A DNA stretch of 64,000 bases. It comes from an uncultured Lachnospiraceae bacterium. Its GTDB lineage: Bacteria; Bacillota; Clostridia; Lachnospirales; Lachnospiraceae. The notes beneath the pieces were generated by a model. The model had not been told where the DNA came from. It did no database searches and saw only the letters and a list, made by a program, of their open reading frames with translations. The stretch covers positions 1-64,000 of the forward strand of contig CACZJL010000009.1 in the NCBI GenBank assembly GCA_902781505.1, read 5' to 3'. Of this stretch, positions 15,522-25,069 are shown one piece after another; within the stretch, counting starts at the first letter, position 1; every line of letters begins with the position of its first letter. A program made the position numbers and the translations under genes.

Positions 15522-16481
15522 TTACTCCTTTGGCTTTCTGTTAACAATAACAATACCAAGACTTACCAGAATCAATGCAAGTAACACAACAAGGCTGGTT
15601 GCCTCCGATTCTTCCTGCAGGAAGATGATGGACAGAATCACTCCAAAAATTGGATTCATAAATCCTAAAATGGAAACCGTGCTGACCGGATTGTACTTTA
15701 ACAATACGCTCCAGACCGTGTATGCTCCGGCAGAAATAAATCCCATGTAAATAATCAACGGGATACCAAGCTGTGACTGCATCGACAGGCGTCCACCCAT
15801 CAGCAGTGCAATCAAGGTCAGTGTAATTCCACCTGTTAAGAACTGCCATCCGCTCATTGTAACCGGATTCTCTTTCACCGCAATTTTCTTAATCAAATTA
15901 CTTGCCATAGCGGACATAAATGCAGATGCCAGCAGGGCACCTTCGCCCTCAATTCGAAAACCACCTGATAAAACCTGCTGAAATGAACCACCGGTAATAC
16001 AGAGGACAACACCTAAGAATCCTAGGACGCTTCCTGCTGCCTTTCTCACGGTCATCTTCTCTGTCTTAAACGCCCAAACAGCAAGTGACATGCTGATAAA
16101 AATCTCTACGGAATTGATGATAGAGCCTCTTACACCTGACGTGTAGGCAAGTCCTAAGTAAAACAGAAAATAATGTGCCGATGTCTGAAAGACTGACAGG
16201 GCAAATACCTTCTTCCACGCTCCTCTTTCCGGCACAATGACTTTGTGCTCTTTAATGCTCTCGTAGCCAATTACCATAATTCCGGCGATGATAAATCTCA
16301 TGCCTGCAAACAGCAATCTTCCTGCAGTATCGCCCGCCTCAATTCCAAAAATGCTGTAACCATTTTTAATGGCAGGTGATGCACTTCCCCACAGGAAGCA
16401 GCAAAATAATGCTCCCAGAATAACAACAATCCTCTTATTCCAGAAGCTCTGACTTATCTGTTCCTTCATCTGTTCCTTCAT
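15522..16481 (-). CDS. EamA-family (DMT) transporter
   Basis: A 319-residue drug/metabolite-superfamily permease with about ten membrane helices in two EamA repeats (about 20-150 and 165-310). It has the typical start GALFCCFLWGSASPAIK and a C-terminal ILVSLGIVIVNRK. Members export or import small metabolites, and the substrate cannot be inferred. The start at 16481 has an AGAGGAGAAG ribosome binding site. It is upstream of the LarE-like gene on the same strand with a 93-bp gap, so co-transcription is possible. Confidence 0.85.
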   Translation of the reverse strand: MKEQMKEQISQSFWNKRIVVILGALFCCFLWGSASPAIKNGYSIFGIEAGDTAGRLLFAGMRFIIAGIMVIGYESIKEHKVIVPERGAWKKVFALSVFQTSAHYFLFYLGLAYTSGVRGSIINSVEIFISMSLAVWAFKTEKMTVRKAAGSVLGFLGVVLCITGGSFQQVLSGGFRIEGEGALLASAFMSAMASNLIKKIAVKENPVTMSGWQFLTGGITLTLIALLMGGRLSMQSQLGIPLIIYMGFISAGAYTVWSVLLKYNPVSTVSILGFMNPIFGVILSIIFLQEESEATSLVVLLALILVSLGIVIVNRKPKE

Positions 16482-16553
16482 TTCTTCTCCTCTAAGTTCT
16501 CTTTCTCTCCCCCCAAGACAATACAGGGGATTACCATGATGATAGTTTGTGGC

Positions 16554-18584
16554 TTACAGGACCTTCGCCAGCTCCTTCATCAGCTGACTGACATCGATTG
16601 GCTTTGCAACATAGCCATTCATGCCCGCACGATATGCCTCACGACGATCTTCCTCAAAGGCATTTGCCGTCATTGCAATAATCGGAATATCTCGTTTCTC
16701 CGGCTCCTCGAGATTTCGAATGGTACGTGTTGCCTCATAACCGTTCATAATCGGCATCTGAATATCCATAAGTACCAGGTCATAATAGCCCGCTGGCATG
16801 GACTTCAGCATATCAACACAGCGACTTCCATTTTCCGCGACCTCTATACTGAATCCTGCCTCACCTAAAATGGCGCAGGCAATTTCTGCATTGACTTCGA
16901 TATCTTCTGCAAGAAGGATCATTTTCCCCTTAAACTTGCCTGTATCAGCAACGACACTATTGTGTTCTTCTGCAGTTTGATCTGTAATCTTCATCGGGAT
17001 TGTAACAACAAAGGAGGTTCCCTTTCCCTGCTCGCTTGTTACCGTAATCGTTCCATTCATCAGCTCAACAAGACGCTTTACAATCGGCATGCCAAGACCG
17101 GTGCCTTTGATTTTATGGACAGTAGAGGTCTGTTCTCTTGCGAATTCATCAAATATATGAGGAAGGAATTCTTTGGACATTCCAATTCCGGTATCCGAAA
17201 TGGTTGTCTGATAGAGTACTACCCCTTCCTGATCGGAAGGATACTCTTTCAGCTCCATATGAATCTTTCCACCTGCCGGAGTATATTTGTACGCATTGGA
17301 AAGAATATTTAAAAACACCTTTCGAAGCTTTGTTGCATCACATAATACCTGTGGATGCTTCACATCAATACTTCTGGTGAATTCAATCTGTTTCTGTGAC
17401 ATCACACCATGGAAAATCGAGAATATACCATCATTCAACTGTTCTGCATTCCATGGAGTTTTCTCAACCTCGACGGCGCCCTTTTCAATTCGGGCCATCT
17501 CCAACACGTTATTGATGATGGACAGCAACACAGAAGACGCATCCTTAATCTGCTGAAGATAGTATCTCCTCTTTTTCGGATCTTCCTGATGTTTTTCAAG
17601 CAAATCACGGAATCCCATAATTGCATTCATCGGAGTTCGAATATCATGCGACATGTTAACGAGAAAGGACGTTTTAGCATTATTAGCGTTCTCTGCATCG
17701 GATTTTGCCTTCATCAGTTCTTTATTCTTATCTTCGATCTGTTCTGTCAGAACATAACGATCTGCCTCTGCGTCAGACAATGTTCTGAACGCTAAGAGAA
17801 CACTAATCGGATTTCCATCGGCATCCCTTGAGACGCAGCATATCACAGCTCGTCTCCATTTATTGACTGTTCCGTTCTTTTTATATGTAATCTCGAAGCG
17901 ATTCGTGTCTTTGAGTATTTCCGTAACATTCTCCGGTGTCCGAATACACTCAACCCGATTCAGATACTCCGGATCTACCGTATCACGTATTCTTTCATGC
18001 TCTTTGCTGTATACCTTCTGAAAGGTATGAACCTCTCCGTTTTCATCAGTTGTAAACAGGCGGACATTATCTTCTGCAAGACTCCAATAGGCCAGATTAT
18101 CATATTCTATCATGAGCTGCTGTGCTACAAATCGCTGTCCAATCTCCAACTCTCGCTCTGCATAACCAACAATCAATCTTGTTGGCACCTCATCAATCGG
18201 ATCTAACTTAATTGTCTTCTTCTCACAGAACGTCATCTTTCCATCAACCAGTGTCTGGTAGAACGTGGAAAATGAGTGTTTATGCGCCAACACTTCCCGC
18301 ATATAATCCGGATTACCGGTCAGCATCATATTTTCTCTGTCAGATGGTGCAACAACAGAGTTAATTGCCGCTCCATAATTTTTCTTATAGGATACCGGCT
18401 TAAGATTTCCACTCATGCTCTGATTATAAACGCGTAAAGGAACAGAAAGATCCTTGTCCGGTTCTACGTAAAAAATGCTCTGATATTCGACAGACAATGC
18501 AGCTTCGAATACACTTGCAAGCGCAGAGTCTAAATTCCCATTACCAGACTTTGCCTCAGTTTTCCGGTTATTCCATTCATCCAT
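16554..18584 (-). CDS. Soluble hybrid sensor histidine kinase/response regulator
   Basis: A 676-residue signalling protein without signal peptide or membrane segments. The N-terminal region (about 10-275) looks like one or two PAS-type sensor domains. A HisKA domain follows with FLVNMSHDIRTPMN (H about 313), then an ATPase domain with LSNAYKYTPAGG, SDTGIGM and GTGLGMP. A C-terminal receiver has its phospho-acceptor D about 607 in VLMDIQMPIMNG and the conserved lysine in AKPID. It would autophosphorylate in the cytoplasm and pass phosphate to its own receiver; no output regulator is adjacent. The start at 18584 is chosen by AAAGGTGG upstream rather than the ATG nine codons earlier. Confidence 0.88.
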   Translation of the reverse strand: MDEWNNRKTEAKSGNGNLDSALASVFEAALSVEYQSIFYVEPDKDLSVPLRVYNQSMSGNLKPVSYKKNYGAAINSVVAPSDRENMMLTGNPDYMREVLAHKHSFSTFYQTLVDGKMTFCEKKTIKLDPIDEVPTRLIVGYAERELEIGQRFVAQQLMIEYDNLAYWSLAEDNVRLFTTDENGEVHTFQKVYSKEHERIRDTVDPEYLNRVECIRTPENVTEILKDTNRFEITYKKNGTVNKWRRAVICCVSRDADGNPISVLLAFRTLSDAEADRYVLTEQIEDKNKELMKAKSDAENANNAKTSFLVNMSHDIRTPMNAIMGFRDLLEKHQEDPKKRRYYLQQIKDASSVLLSIINNVLEMARIEKGAVEVEKTPWNAEQLNDGIFSIFHGVMSQKQIEFTRSIDVKHPQVLCDATKLRKVFLNILSNAYKYTPAGGKIHMELKEYPSDQEGVVLYQTTISDTGIGMSKEFLPHIFDEFAREQTSTVHKIKGTGLGMPIVKRLVELMNGTITVTSEQGKGTSFVVTIPMKITDQTAEEHNSVVADTGKFKGKMILLAEDIEVNAEIACAILGEAGFSIEVAENGSRCVDMLKSMPAGYYDLVLMDIQMPIMNGYEATRTIRNLEEPEKRDIPIIAMTANAFEEDRREAYRAGMNGYVAKPIDVSQLMKELAKVL

Positions 18585-18651
18585 ACCAATACCACCTTTA
18601 CGTTCATGCACACTACAATAATAGAATAACTCCGCATTTTTGTAAAATAAT

Positions 18652-18685
18652 ATCCCGCCCTCTAAGATTTCTCTTAAAGGACGGG
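18652..18685 (-). terminator. Terminator of lysS
   Basis: CCCG-CCT and AGG-CGGG arms with an inner AAGA/TCTT pair form a long imperfect stem, followed on the minus strand by a T/A-rich tail. It lies about 35 bases beyond the lysS stop. Confidence 0.65.
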
Positions 18686-18719
18686 AATCTAATGTCTTTA
18701 TTTAAGTTAAACTGAACGA

Positions 18720-20681
18720 TTAGTACAGCTTTGCACCAGCCGGGATGTGGTTATCAACCATGAGAAGGTGAAGTTCCTCATCCTCAGAATCCTTAAGGTT
18801 ATTTACTGCTGAAAGCAGCATACCGCAGGACTCAATTCCCATCATAGATTTTGGAGGCAGGTTGGTGATTGCAATTAATGTCTTTCCGATCAGATCTTCA
18901 GGCTCGTAGTAAGCGTGAATTCCGCTTAAAATAGTACGATCCTTGCCAGTTCCATCATCAAGAGTGAACTGAAGAAGCTTCTTGCTCTTAGGTACTGCTA
19001 CACAGTCTTTAACCTTTACAGCTCTGAAGTCAGACTTGCTGAAGGTGTCGAAATCAACCTGATCCTCGAAGTATTCCTCGATCTTAACATTGCTGAAATC
19101 GATCTTTTCATTCGGTGTGAAGAAGCCTGTCTTAGCTTCTTCTGCAGGGCTTTCTTCTGCATGTCCTGTTGTGTTGGACTTGCCTTTAAGTGTAGGGAAG
19201 AGAAGCACATCTCTAATGCTCTCAGAATTTGTGAGTAGCATGCAAAGACGGTCAATACCGTAGCCAATACCGCCTGTCGGTGGCATACCATAAGAAAGAG
19301 CATTTAAGAAATCCTCATCTGTATGATCTGCTTCTTCATCACCTGCTTCTGCGTTAGCATCCTGCTGAGCGAAACGTTCTCTCTGATCGATTGGATCGTT
19401 TAACTCAGAGTAAGCATTACACATTTCCCATCCGTTGATGTAAAGCTCGAAACGCTCTACCTTGCTTGGATCTTCCGGCTTCTTCTTTGTTAAAGGAGAA
19501 ATCTCGATTGGGTGATCCATGATGAATGTAGGCTGAATCATCTTATCTTCACAGAACTCATCAAAGAAGAGGTTTAAAATATCCCCCTTCTTATGACGGT
19601 CTTCGAATTCAACATGATGTTCCTTCGCAATTGCCTTAGCTTCATCATCTGTCTTGATTGCGTCGAAGTCAACTCCAACGTATTCCTTAACAGCATCTGT
19701 CATTGTTAATCTGCGGAAAGGCTTGCCAAGGTCAATTTCAACACCTGTGCCCTCTTCCTGATTTCCGTAGTAAATCTTGGAAGTTCCGACAACCTTCTCT
19801 GCAAGGTACTTAAACATGGACTCTGTGAGTTCCATCATACCGTTGTAATCTGTATATGCCTGGTAGAGCTCCATAAGAGTGAACTCTGGATTGTGCTTTG
19901 TATCAACACCCTCGTTACGGAATACACGTCCGATTTCGAAGACTCTTTCCATACCACCGACAATCAGTCTCTTTAAGTAAAGCTCAAGGGAGATACGAAG
20001 CTTACGATCTTCATTTAACGCATTGTAATGTGTGATAAATGGACGAGCAGCTGCACCACCAGCGTTCTCAACGAGCATTGGTGTTTCAACTTCCATGAAA
20101 TCACGATCTGCCAAGAAGTTACGGATTTCGCGTAAAATCTGGCTTCTCTGAACGAATGTCTTACGAACATCCTGGTTAACGATTAAGTCAAGGTATCTCT
20201 GACGATATCTCTGATCTGTGTTAGTAAGTCCGTGGTACTTCTCAGGAAGCACATTTAAAGACTTGGAAAGAAGAGTAACCTTCTCACAGCGGATGGATAT
20301 TTCGCCCTTCTGTGTACGGAATACTTCACCATAAACGCCGATGACGTCACCAAGATCAAGCTTCTTGAATGCCTTGTACTCATCCTCACCTAAGTTATCA
20401 CGGGAGATGTAAAGCTGAATGGTACCCTTTAAATCATTTAAGTTACCGAAAGATGCCTTACCCATAACTCTCTTCTGAAGCATACGACCGGCAAGTGAAA
20501 CCGTCTTGCCTTCGAACTCTTCGAAGTTCTCTGTAATATCTGTTGTATGATTGGAAACCTCATACTTTGTAATCTGGAATGGATCCTGACCTGCGGCCTG
20601 GAGTTCCTTTAACTTATTGATTCTGTTCTGAATCTGCTCGTTGACATCTGGCATCTGTCCACCTTTGTTCTGTCCTGCCAT
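18720..20681 (-). CDS. lysS: Lysyl-tRNA synthetase with C-terminal tRNA-binding domain
   Basis: A 653-residue class II aminoacyl-tRNA synthetase that charges tRNA-Lys. An OB-fold anticodon domain (about 45-165) precedes the class II core, with RSQILREIRNFLADRDFMEVETPML, RVFRNEGVDTKHNPEFTLME and the motif 3 region GIGYGIDRL. Bacterial LysRS usually ends near residue 500. Here a linker and an extra domain of about 110 residues (about 540-653) follow, including FRAVKVKDCVAVPKSKKLLQF and SCGMLLSA, which match the Trbp111/EMAPII-type tRNA-binding fold. This fusion is known in Clostridia. The ribosome binding site is TAGGAGGATGAG. greA lies upstream, and a hairpin sits between the two. Confidence 0.95.
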   Translation of the reverse strand: MAGQNKGGQMPDVNEQIQNRINKLKELQAAGQDPFQITKYEVSNHTTDITENFEEFEGKTVSLAGRMLQKRVMGKASFGNLNDLKGTIQLYISRDNLGEDEYKAFKKLDLGDVIGVYGEVFRTQKGEISIRCEKVTLLSKSLNVLPEKYHGLTNTDQRYRQRYLDLIVNQDVRKTFVQRSQILREIRNFLADRDFMEVETPMLVENAGGAAARPFITHYNALNEDRKLRISLELYLKRLIVGGMERVFEIGRVFRNEGVDTKHNPEFTLMELYQAYTDYNGMMELTESMFKYLAEKVVGTSKIYYGNQEEGTGVEIDLGKPFRRLTMTDAVKEYVGVDFDAIKTDDEAKAIAKEHHVEFEDRHKKGDILNLFFDEFCEDKMIQPTFIMDHPIEISPLTKKKPEDPSKVERFELYINGWEMCNAYSELNDPIDQRERFAQQDANAEAGDEEADHTDEDFLNALSYGMPPTGGIGYGIDRLCMLLTNSESIRDVLLFPTLKGKSNTTGHAEESPAEEAKTGFFTPNEKIDFSNVKIEEYFEDQVDFDTFSKSDFRAVKVKDCVAVPKSKKLLQFTLDDGTGKDRTILSGIHAYYEPEDLIGKTLIAITNLPPKSMMGIESCGMLLSAVNNLKDSEDEELHLLMVDNHIPAGAKLY

Positions 20682-20703
20682 CTCATCCTCCTAAAACCTA
20701 AAC

Positions 20704-20726
20704 AGAGCGCTTAATTCAAGCGCTCT
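20704..20726 (-). other. Hairpin just upstream of lysS
   Basis: A perfect AGAGCGCTT / AAGCGCTCT stem with a 5-base loop lies between greA and the lysS ribosome binding site. Only GTTTAGGTTTTAGG follows, so it would be a weak terminator or a processing or attenuation element. Confidence 0.5.
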
Positions 20727-20800
20727 AGTCGTTCATAAATCACTCTGTCCGGCAGCTTATTCGGATTATGCCTGCTACACTGCCTGACAAACGTGCTACA

Positions 20801-21274
20801 TTAGTTCTGAATTGCCTTGATCTTGTACTCAAGAACGCCAGCTGGAGCCTGCACCTTAATTACATCGCCAACCTTGTGGCCCATAAGTGCATTTCCCAGA
20901 GGAGATTCGTTACTGATCTTGTTTGTAAGGCTGTCTGCCTCTGAAGAACCAACGATTGTGAATTCTTCGTCCTCTTCGAATTCAAGGTCTGTTAATGTAA
21001 CAACGCTTTCGTACTTAACAACCTTCTTCTTAGATGCTGTATCTTTAACGATTTCGGCATTATTAAGAATAGACTCAATCTCAACGATTCTCTGCTCGAT
21101 ATCAGCCTGCTCATCTTTCGCAGCATCATACTCTGCGTTCTCGGACAGATCGCCCTGCTCTCTGGCTTCCTTCAGCTTCTGAGCAACTTCTTTACGTCTG
21201 TTAACCTTCAGGTTTTCGAGTTCCTTGTTTAATTCATCATAACCTTTTTGAGTAAGTATCTGCTTCTCTGCCAT
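20801..21274 (-). CDS. greA: Transcription elongation factor GreA
   Basis: A 157-residue GreA of normal length that rescues backtracked RNA polymerase by stimulating transcript cleavage. The N-terminal coiled coil includes LTQKGYDELNKELENLK and QGDLSENAEYDAAKDEQ, with the acidic tip residues in DLSENAEYDAA. The C-terminal FKBP-like domain ends SPLGNALMGHKVGDVIKV. It starts after AGAGAGAAGG, has a consensus promoter upstream at 21346-21374, and precedes lysS by 119 bp. Confidence 0.97.
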   Translation of the reverse strand: MAEKQILTQKGYDELNKELENLKVNRRKEVAQKLKEAREQGDLSENAEYDAAKDEQADIEQRIVEIESILNNAEIVKDTASKKKVVKYESVVTLTDLEFEEDEEFTIVGSSEADSLTNKISNESPLGNALMGHKVGDVIKVQAPAGVLEYKIKAIQN

Positions 21275-21345
21275 AATGCCATCCTTCTCTCTTTAATATT
21301 AGTTTTATTCGGGAATTTCATCCTTCAATAAAAACCAGTCAAGAT

Positions 21346-21374
21346 ATTATAGACTATCTGCGCCGGCGTGTCAA
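21346..21374 (-). promoter_or_regulatory. Consensus promoter of greA
   Basis: Minus-strand TTGACA (21369-21374) and TATAAT (21346-21351) are separated by exactly 17 bp, so this is a perfect vegetative promoter. The -35 overlaps the last codons of dusB and a GTGTCA-ATG-TGACAC palindrome (21368-21382). Confidence 0.85.
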
Positions 21375-22384
21375 TGTGACACGAGGCCTCTAACCACAGC
21401 GTTCCTGTAGTCATTCATGATTTTCTCAACCAGACCGGCGAGCTCTTCGTACGTCTCACACTGATTCACATCATTTCTTAACTTACTTGCTCCATGAATT
21501 CCGAACGTGTACCAGCCAAACTGCTTTCGCATCTCACGAATTCCAATGTATTCGCCCTTATCTGCAACAAGCATTCTCGCGTGGCGAAGCATCATCTCAC
21601 ATTTTTCCTCAACCGAAGGCTTCTTTCGCTCCCTGCCGGTCTTTAAATACTCTGCGATTTCCTCGAACAGCCATGGATTTCCTCTTGCCGCACGGGCCAC
21701 CATCACACCATCACATCCGGTCTCCCGAATCAACGCTGCAGCACTCGGACCGTCCACAACATCACCGTTACCAATGACAGGAATGGACACACGTTCCTTT
21801 ACCTGTCTGATGATATCCCAGTCAGCCTTACCTGAATAGTATTGCTCCCTGGTTCTTCCATGCACCGCAACCATCGCGCCTCCTGACTCCTCGATCACAT
21901 GCGCAATCTCCGGCGCATTAATCGATTCGTCATTAAAGCCTGCTCGAATCTTCACCGTAACCGGCTTCTTCACTGCATTTGCCATGGCCTCAATCAGGCG
22001 TCCGACAAGAAGAGGGTCCTTCATCAATGCACTGCCTTCGCCATTTCCAACGACTTTTGGAACCGGGCAACCCATATTTACATCAATCGCGGCAAATGGT
22101 CTCTCTTCCATTCTCTTCGCAATTTCAGCCATGATTTCAGGGTCCGAGCCGAAAAGCTGAACAGCCACGGGCCGCTCTTCGTCTGAAATGGCCAGCAGGC
22201 TCTCCGTATTCTTGTTTCCGTAAAGCACAGCCTTTGCGCTCACCATTTCCGTATAGAGAAGTCCACATCCGTGCTCGCGGCAGAGGGTACGGAACACCTT
22301 GTCCGTCACTCCCGCCATAGGGCCTAACATCAGCGGATTCTCCAGCTGAATCTGTGTTCCCTTATTTCTTCCAATCGTAATCAT
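21371..22384 (-). CDS. dusB: tRNA-dihydrouridine synthase
   Basis: A 337-residue FMN-dependent Dus that reduces uridines in tRNA D-loops. Landmarks are APMAGVTDKVFR-like GPMAGVTDKVFR (about 22), AIDVNMGCPVPKVVGNGEGSALM with the catalytic cysteine in NMGCP, VTVKIRAGF, VHGRTREQYYSGKADW and IPVIGNGDV with the FMN-binding GNGD. It is last in a tight run of birA, a DUF6145-like gene and dusB, whose genes overlap by 4-14 bp. Its 3' end holds the -35 box of greA. Confidence 0.95.
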   Translation of the reverse strand: MITIGRNKGTQIQLENPLMLGPMAGVTDKVFRTLCREHGCGLLYTEMVSAKAVLYGNKNTESLLAISDEERPVAVQLFGSDPEIMAEIAKRMEERPFAAIDVNMGCPVPKVVGNGEGSALMKDPLLVGRLIEAMANAVKKPVTVKIRAGFNDESINAPEIAHVIEESGGAMVAVHGRTREQYYSGKADWDIIRQVKERVSIPVIGNGDVVDGPSAAALIRETGCDGVMVARAARGNPWLFEEIAEYLKTGRERKKPSVEEKCEMMLRHARMLVADKGEYIGIREMRKQFGWYTFGIHGASKLRNDVNQCETYEELAGLVEKIMNDYRNAVVRGLVSH

Positions 22385-22758
22385 GTAATATCAACGTCCT
22401 GCTTTAAAATGAATACGCGGTAGAACATCTGAAGCGCCTCTAAGAGCTCTCTTCTCTCATACTGCATCTTCTTAATGTACATTCCTGCAGAGATGTCATC
22501 GTACATGATGTCATCCTCGTCTGCCTCGGTTCTGAAATAGAGTTCTCCGTCCTCATCAAACTCTAAGATCATGATGCCGCCGCTTTCTGCGGTGCAGACA
22601 ACCATCATCGCCTTAATCTCGTCTTTGATATTCTCAGGAAGTCGATCAAAGTTAGGATTCAAATAATATTTCTTTTCATAGGAGTTTGAGACTGCAAGGA
22701 TAATACGCTCTTCGCCGTTTTCTCTCTCCGCTCCCATTGATTCGTTATACGTAACCAT
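22381..22758 (-). CDS. DUF6145-like protein
   Basis: A 125-residue acidic soluble protein with SYEKKYYLNPNFDRLPENIKDEIK near residues 25-48 and ELLEALQMFYRVF near the C-terminus. I associate this pattern with the uncharacterised DUF6145 family of Lachnospiraceae, from memory. It overlaps birA by 14 bp and dusB by 4 bp, so it is translated in a coupled operon. Its start follows GAGAGGTATTT. Function unknown; the neighbours do not define it. Confidence 0.65.
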   Translation of the reverse strand: MVTYNESMGAERENGEERIILAVSNSYEKKYYLNPNFDRLPENIKDEIKAMMVVCTAESGGIMILEFDEDGELYFRTEADEDDIMYDDISAGMYIKKMQYERRELLEALQMFYRVFILKQDVDIT

Positions 22759-23638
22759 AAATACCTCTCACCTGAATTTCTCCGGAACGGTGCGCCTTCA
22801 CCTGACCATCCTTCATCCTGATCAAAAGTTCACCATTCTCATTTATCCCGAGTGCCGTACCGAAATACTCAACCGCTTCCTGCGCTTTACCATCCGCCTG
22901 ACCGCCTCCTGCCACAGTCGAAGCTGCAAAGCAGCTGTTCGGATTCTCTTCACTCAGTCTGACCTCGCGCCCGCAATTTACCAGCATACGGTCATAATCT
23001 TCTACAACACTTTTCAGATTCTCGCATGCGACAAACCTTTTATAGTACCTGGCAAATGCTCTTCCGAACCCTTCAAGCACCTGCTCTTTCTCAAACGTGC
23101 ACCCGGTCTCAGCCTTCATCGACGTTGCCATCCCGCCAAGTACCGGATCAAACTCCGTCGTATTCACGTTAATACCGATGCCAATTACCACAAAATACGA
23201 GCCATCCGGCTGCATCGCCATCTCCGTCAGAATGCCGCACATCTTCTTCCCGTTCAGAAGCACATCATTCGGCCACTTAATCTGACACTTCACAAGGTGA
23301 CTCCCATCTGGCGTTTCGTTCGCGGAAGTACCATCAAGCACTTCGTTCACGGCCTCTGTTACCGCCATTGCCGCAATTAGTGTGATTTGCGAAATCTTGT
23401 CAGGCGTCACCGTCGGCCTTAAAAGTAAAGACATAATAACGCCCTCACTCTTCTTTGACAGCCAGGTACGCCCCTTCGTTCCTTTGCCGGCAGTCTGAAA
23501 TTCTGCCGTATAAACGGTACCGGACTCTTCCCCCATCAGGCCGCCTTTCTTAGCCTGGATGTTGGTAGAGTCCGTTACATCAAAATGAATTCTTTTCTTA
23601 AAAATACTTTCTTCTCTCAAAACTCGATCCTTCTTCAC
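22745..23638 (-). CDS. birA: Biotin-protein ligase without DNA-binding domain
   Basis: A 297-residue ligase that makes biotinyl-AMP and attaches biotin to carboxylase carrier proteins. Visible motifs are FDVTDSTN, GKGTKGRTW (the adenylate-binding loop, GRGRxGR type), KWPNDV and IGIGINVN. The C-terminal domain ends HRSGEIQVRGIYGYV. The family's optional N-terminal winged helix is absent, so this protein cannot repress the distant bioB-bioY pair as BirA does elsewhere. The start is uncertain: the GTG at 23638 has no good ribosome binding site, while a TTG at 23620 is preceded by AAGGA at 7 bases. Confidence 0.92.
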   Translation of the reverse strand: MKKDRVLREESIFKKRIHFDVTDSTNIQAKKGGLMGEESGTVYTAEFQTAGKGTKGRTWLSKKSEGVIMSLLLRPTVTPDKISQITLIAAMAVTEAVNEVLDGTSANETPDGSHLVKCQIKWPNDVLLNGKKMCGILTEMAMQPDGSYFVVIGIGINVNTTEFDPVLGGMATSMKAETGCTFEKEQVLEGFGRAFARYYKRFVACENLKSVVEDYDRMLVNCGREVRLSEENPNSCFAASTVAGGGQADGKAQEAVEYFGTALGINENGELLIRMKDGQVKAHRSGEIQVRGIYGYV

Positions 23639-23651
23639 AAACGCACTGCAC

Positions 23652-23936
23652 TCAGCGCACTGAAATGAACTGCAGGCTGAACGCCAGCATCAGAGCCAGA
23701 GCAATCACCGCTCCGGTTAATACAAAACCTGCACGCTTCTGATTATTCATAAACGCACGGGCTGCCATCAATGCGTTATCGAATGCCCCGATTCCAAAAA
23801 TAATCGGAAAGATAATTCCGCTTCGTGATCTGAAGATACAAATTCCAACAAACAGCACGACTAAAAGAATGGTTAAGAACACATTCAGATATTCAATGAA
23901 CCGCTTGCTTCTTCGATATGAACCAGTAAAATACAT
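23652..23936 (-). CDS. Small membrane protein, unknown
   Basis: A 94-residue protein with three hydrophobic segments (about 17-35, 39-57 and 68-90) and a basic N-terminus YRRSKRFIEYL. No family is recognised with confidence. It begins 2 bp after the argF stop and ends 13 bp before birA, so it belongs to the same transcription unit. Its small size and lack of motifs give no functional clue. Confidence 0.65.
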   Translation of the reverse strand: MYFTGSYRRSKRFIEYLNVFLTILLVVLFVGICIFRSRSGIIFPIIFGIGAFDNALMAARAFMNNQKRAGFVLTGAVIALALMLAFSLQFISVR

Positions 23937-23938
23937 AA

Positions 23939-24949
23939 TTAATCCCTGTCAGGGTCTACGCCCAGAGTAGCTGCCATCACAGCCTTGATGGTGTGCATAC
24001 GGTTCTCCGCTTCATCAAACACAACAGAGTTCTTTGAAGTGAAGGCCTCATCTGTAACTTCCATCTCAGCAATGCCGAATTTTTCAAAGATTTCCTGACC
24101 AATCTTTGTGTTTCTGTCATGGAATGCTGGCAGGCAGTGCATAAAGATTGCACCTGGCTTAGCAGCATCAATCAGTTCCTTTGTAACCTGGTAAGTCTTA
24201 AGATCAGCAATACGCTCAGCCCATACTTCATCAGGCTCACCCATGGATACCCAGACATCTGTGTATAAAACATCTGCATCCTTAACAGCTTCCTTTGGAT
24301 CTCCAATCAGAGAAACAGAACCGCCGGACTCCTTAGCCCATGCCTCACAACGGGCAACCAGTTCAGGATCAGGGAAATACTTCTTTGGAGCGCAGGCTAC
24401 AAAGTGGATACCCATCTTTGCGCAGGCTACCATCCAGGAATCACCCATGTTGTAACGGGCATCACCAAAGTAAACGACCTTGCGTCCCTTTAAGTCTTCG
24501 CCTAACTTCTCCTGCATGGTAAGCATATCTGCAAGAAGCTGTGTTGGATGGAACTCATTGGTGAGTCCATTCCAGACAGGAACAGTTGCATACTTAGCAA
24601 GCTCCTCAACAATTGCCTGACCGTAACCACGGTATTCAATACCTTCAAACATCGTTGTTAAAACAGATGCTGTATCTGCAATACTTTCCTTCTTACCAAT
24701 CTGAGATCCTTCAGCAAGATAAGTTGTTCCCATACCAAGGTCATGAGCAGCAACTTCGAAAGAGCAACGGGTTCTTGTAGATGTCTTTTCAAAAATAAGA
24801 GCAACGTTCTTGCCCTTTAAAGGCTGATAAAGCTTGCCGGCTTTCTTGATTGCCTTCAGTCGCTTCGCAAGATCTAAGAGATAAGAAATCTCCTCCTGTG
24901 TGAAATCACAAAGTGTTAAAAAATCGCGTCCTTTTAAATCTACCATCAT
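23939..24949 (-). CDS. argF: Ornithine carbamoyltransferase
   Basis: An enzyme of about 336 residues that joins carbamoyl phosphate and ornithine to citrulline. Diagnostic motifs are the carbamoyl-phosphate site STRTR in [31 protein letters not shown], and [15 protein letters not shown], whose cysteine and HCLP loop bind ornithine. The start is set at 24949 because GGAGGG lies just upstream of two adjacent ATGs; a longer frame to 24967 reads through that ribosome binding site. No other arginine genes are nearby, so an anabolic or catabolic role cannot be told. It leads the run of small membrane protein, birA, DUF6145-like gene and dusB. Confidence 0.95.
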   Translation of the reverse strand: MMVDLKGRDFLTLCDFTQEEISYLLDLAKRLKAIKKAGKLYQPLKGKNVALIFEKTSTRTRCSFEVAAHDLGMGTTYLAEGSQIGKKESIADTASVLTTMFEGIEYRGYGQAIVEELAKYATVPVWNGLTNEFHPTQLLADMLTMQEKLGEDLKGRKVVYFGDARYNMGDSWMVACAKMGIHFVACAPKKYFPDPELVARCEAWAKESGGSVSLIGDPKEAVKDADVLYTDVWVSMGEPDEVWAERIADLKTYQVTKELIDAAKPGAIFMHCLPAFHDRNTKIGQEIFEKFGIAEMEVTDEAFTSKNSVVFDEAENRMHTIKAVMAATLGVDPDRD

Positions 24950-24990
24950 TAAGCCCTCCACGTGCATCTGATAATTTTAGTTAATCTGTA

Positions 24991-25029
24991 AAATAAAAAC
25001 CGGAATAACATTTCTGTCACTCCGGTTTA
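24991..25029 (-). terminator. Terminator of the SleB-like hydrolase gene
   Basis: AACCGGA / TCCGGTT arms plus an inner ACA/TGT pair form the stem, followed on the minus strand by TTTTTATTTT. It separates the hydrolase gene from argF. Confidence 0.75.
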
Positions 25030-25069
25030 TTTTAATTTATTTTCAGATGTTTTTCAACTGTCCCGCCAA

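Noticed and set aside
22790..23380. A 196-codon plus-strand open frame opposite birA
   Set aside because: Antisense to conserved biotin ligase motifs; Arg/His/Cys-rich shadow composition.
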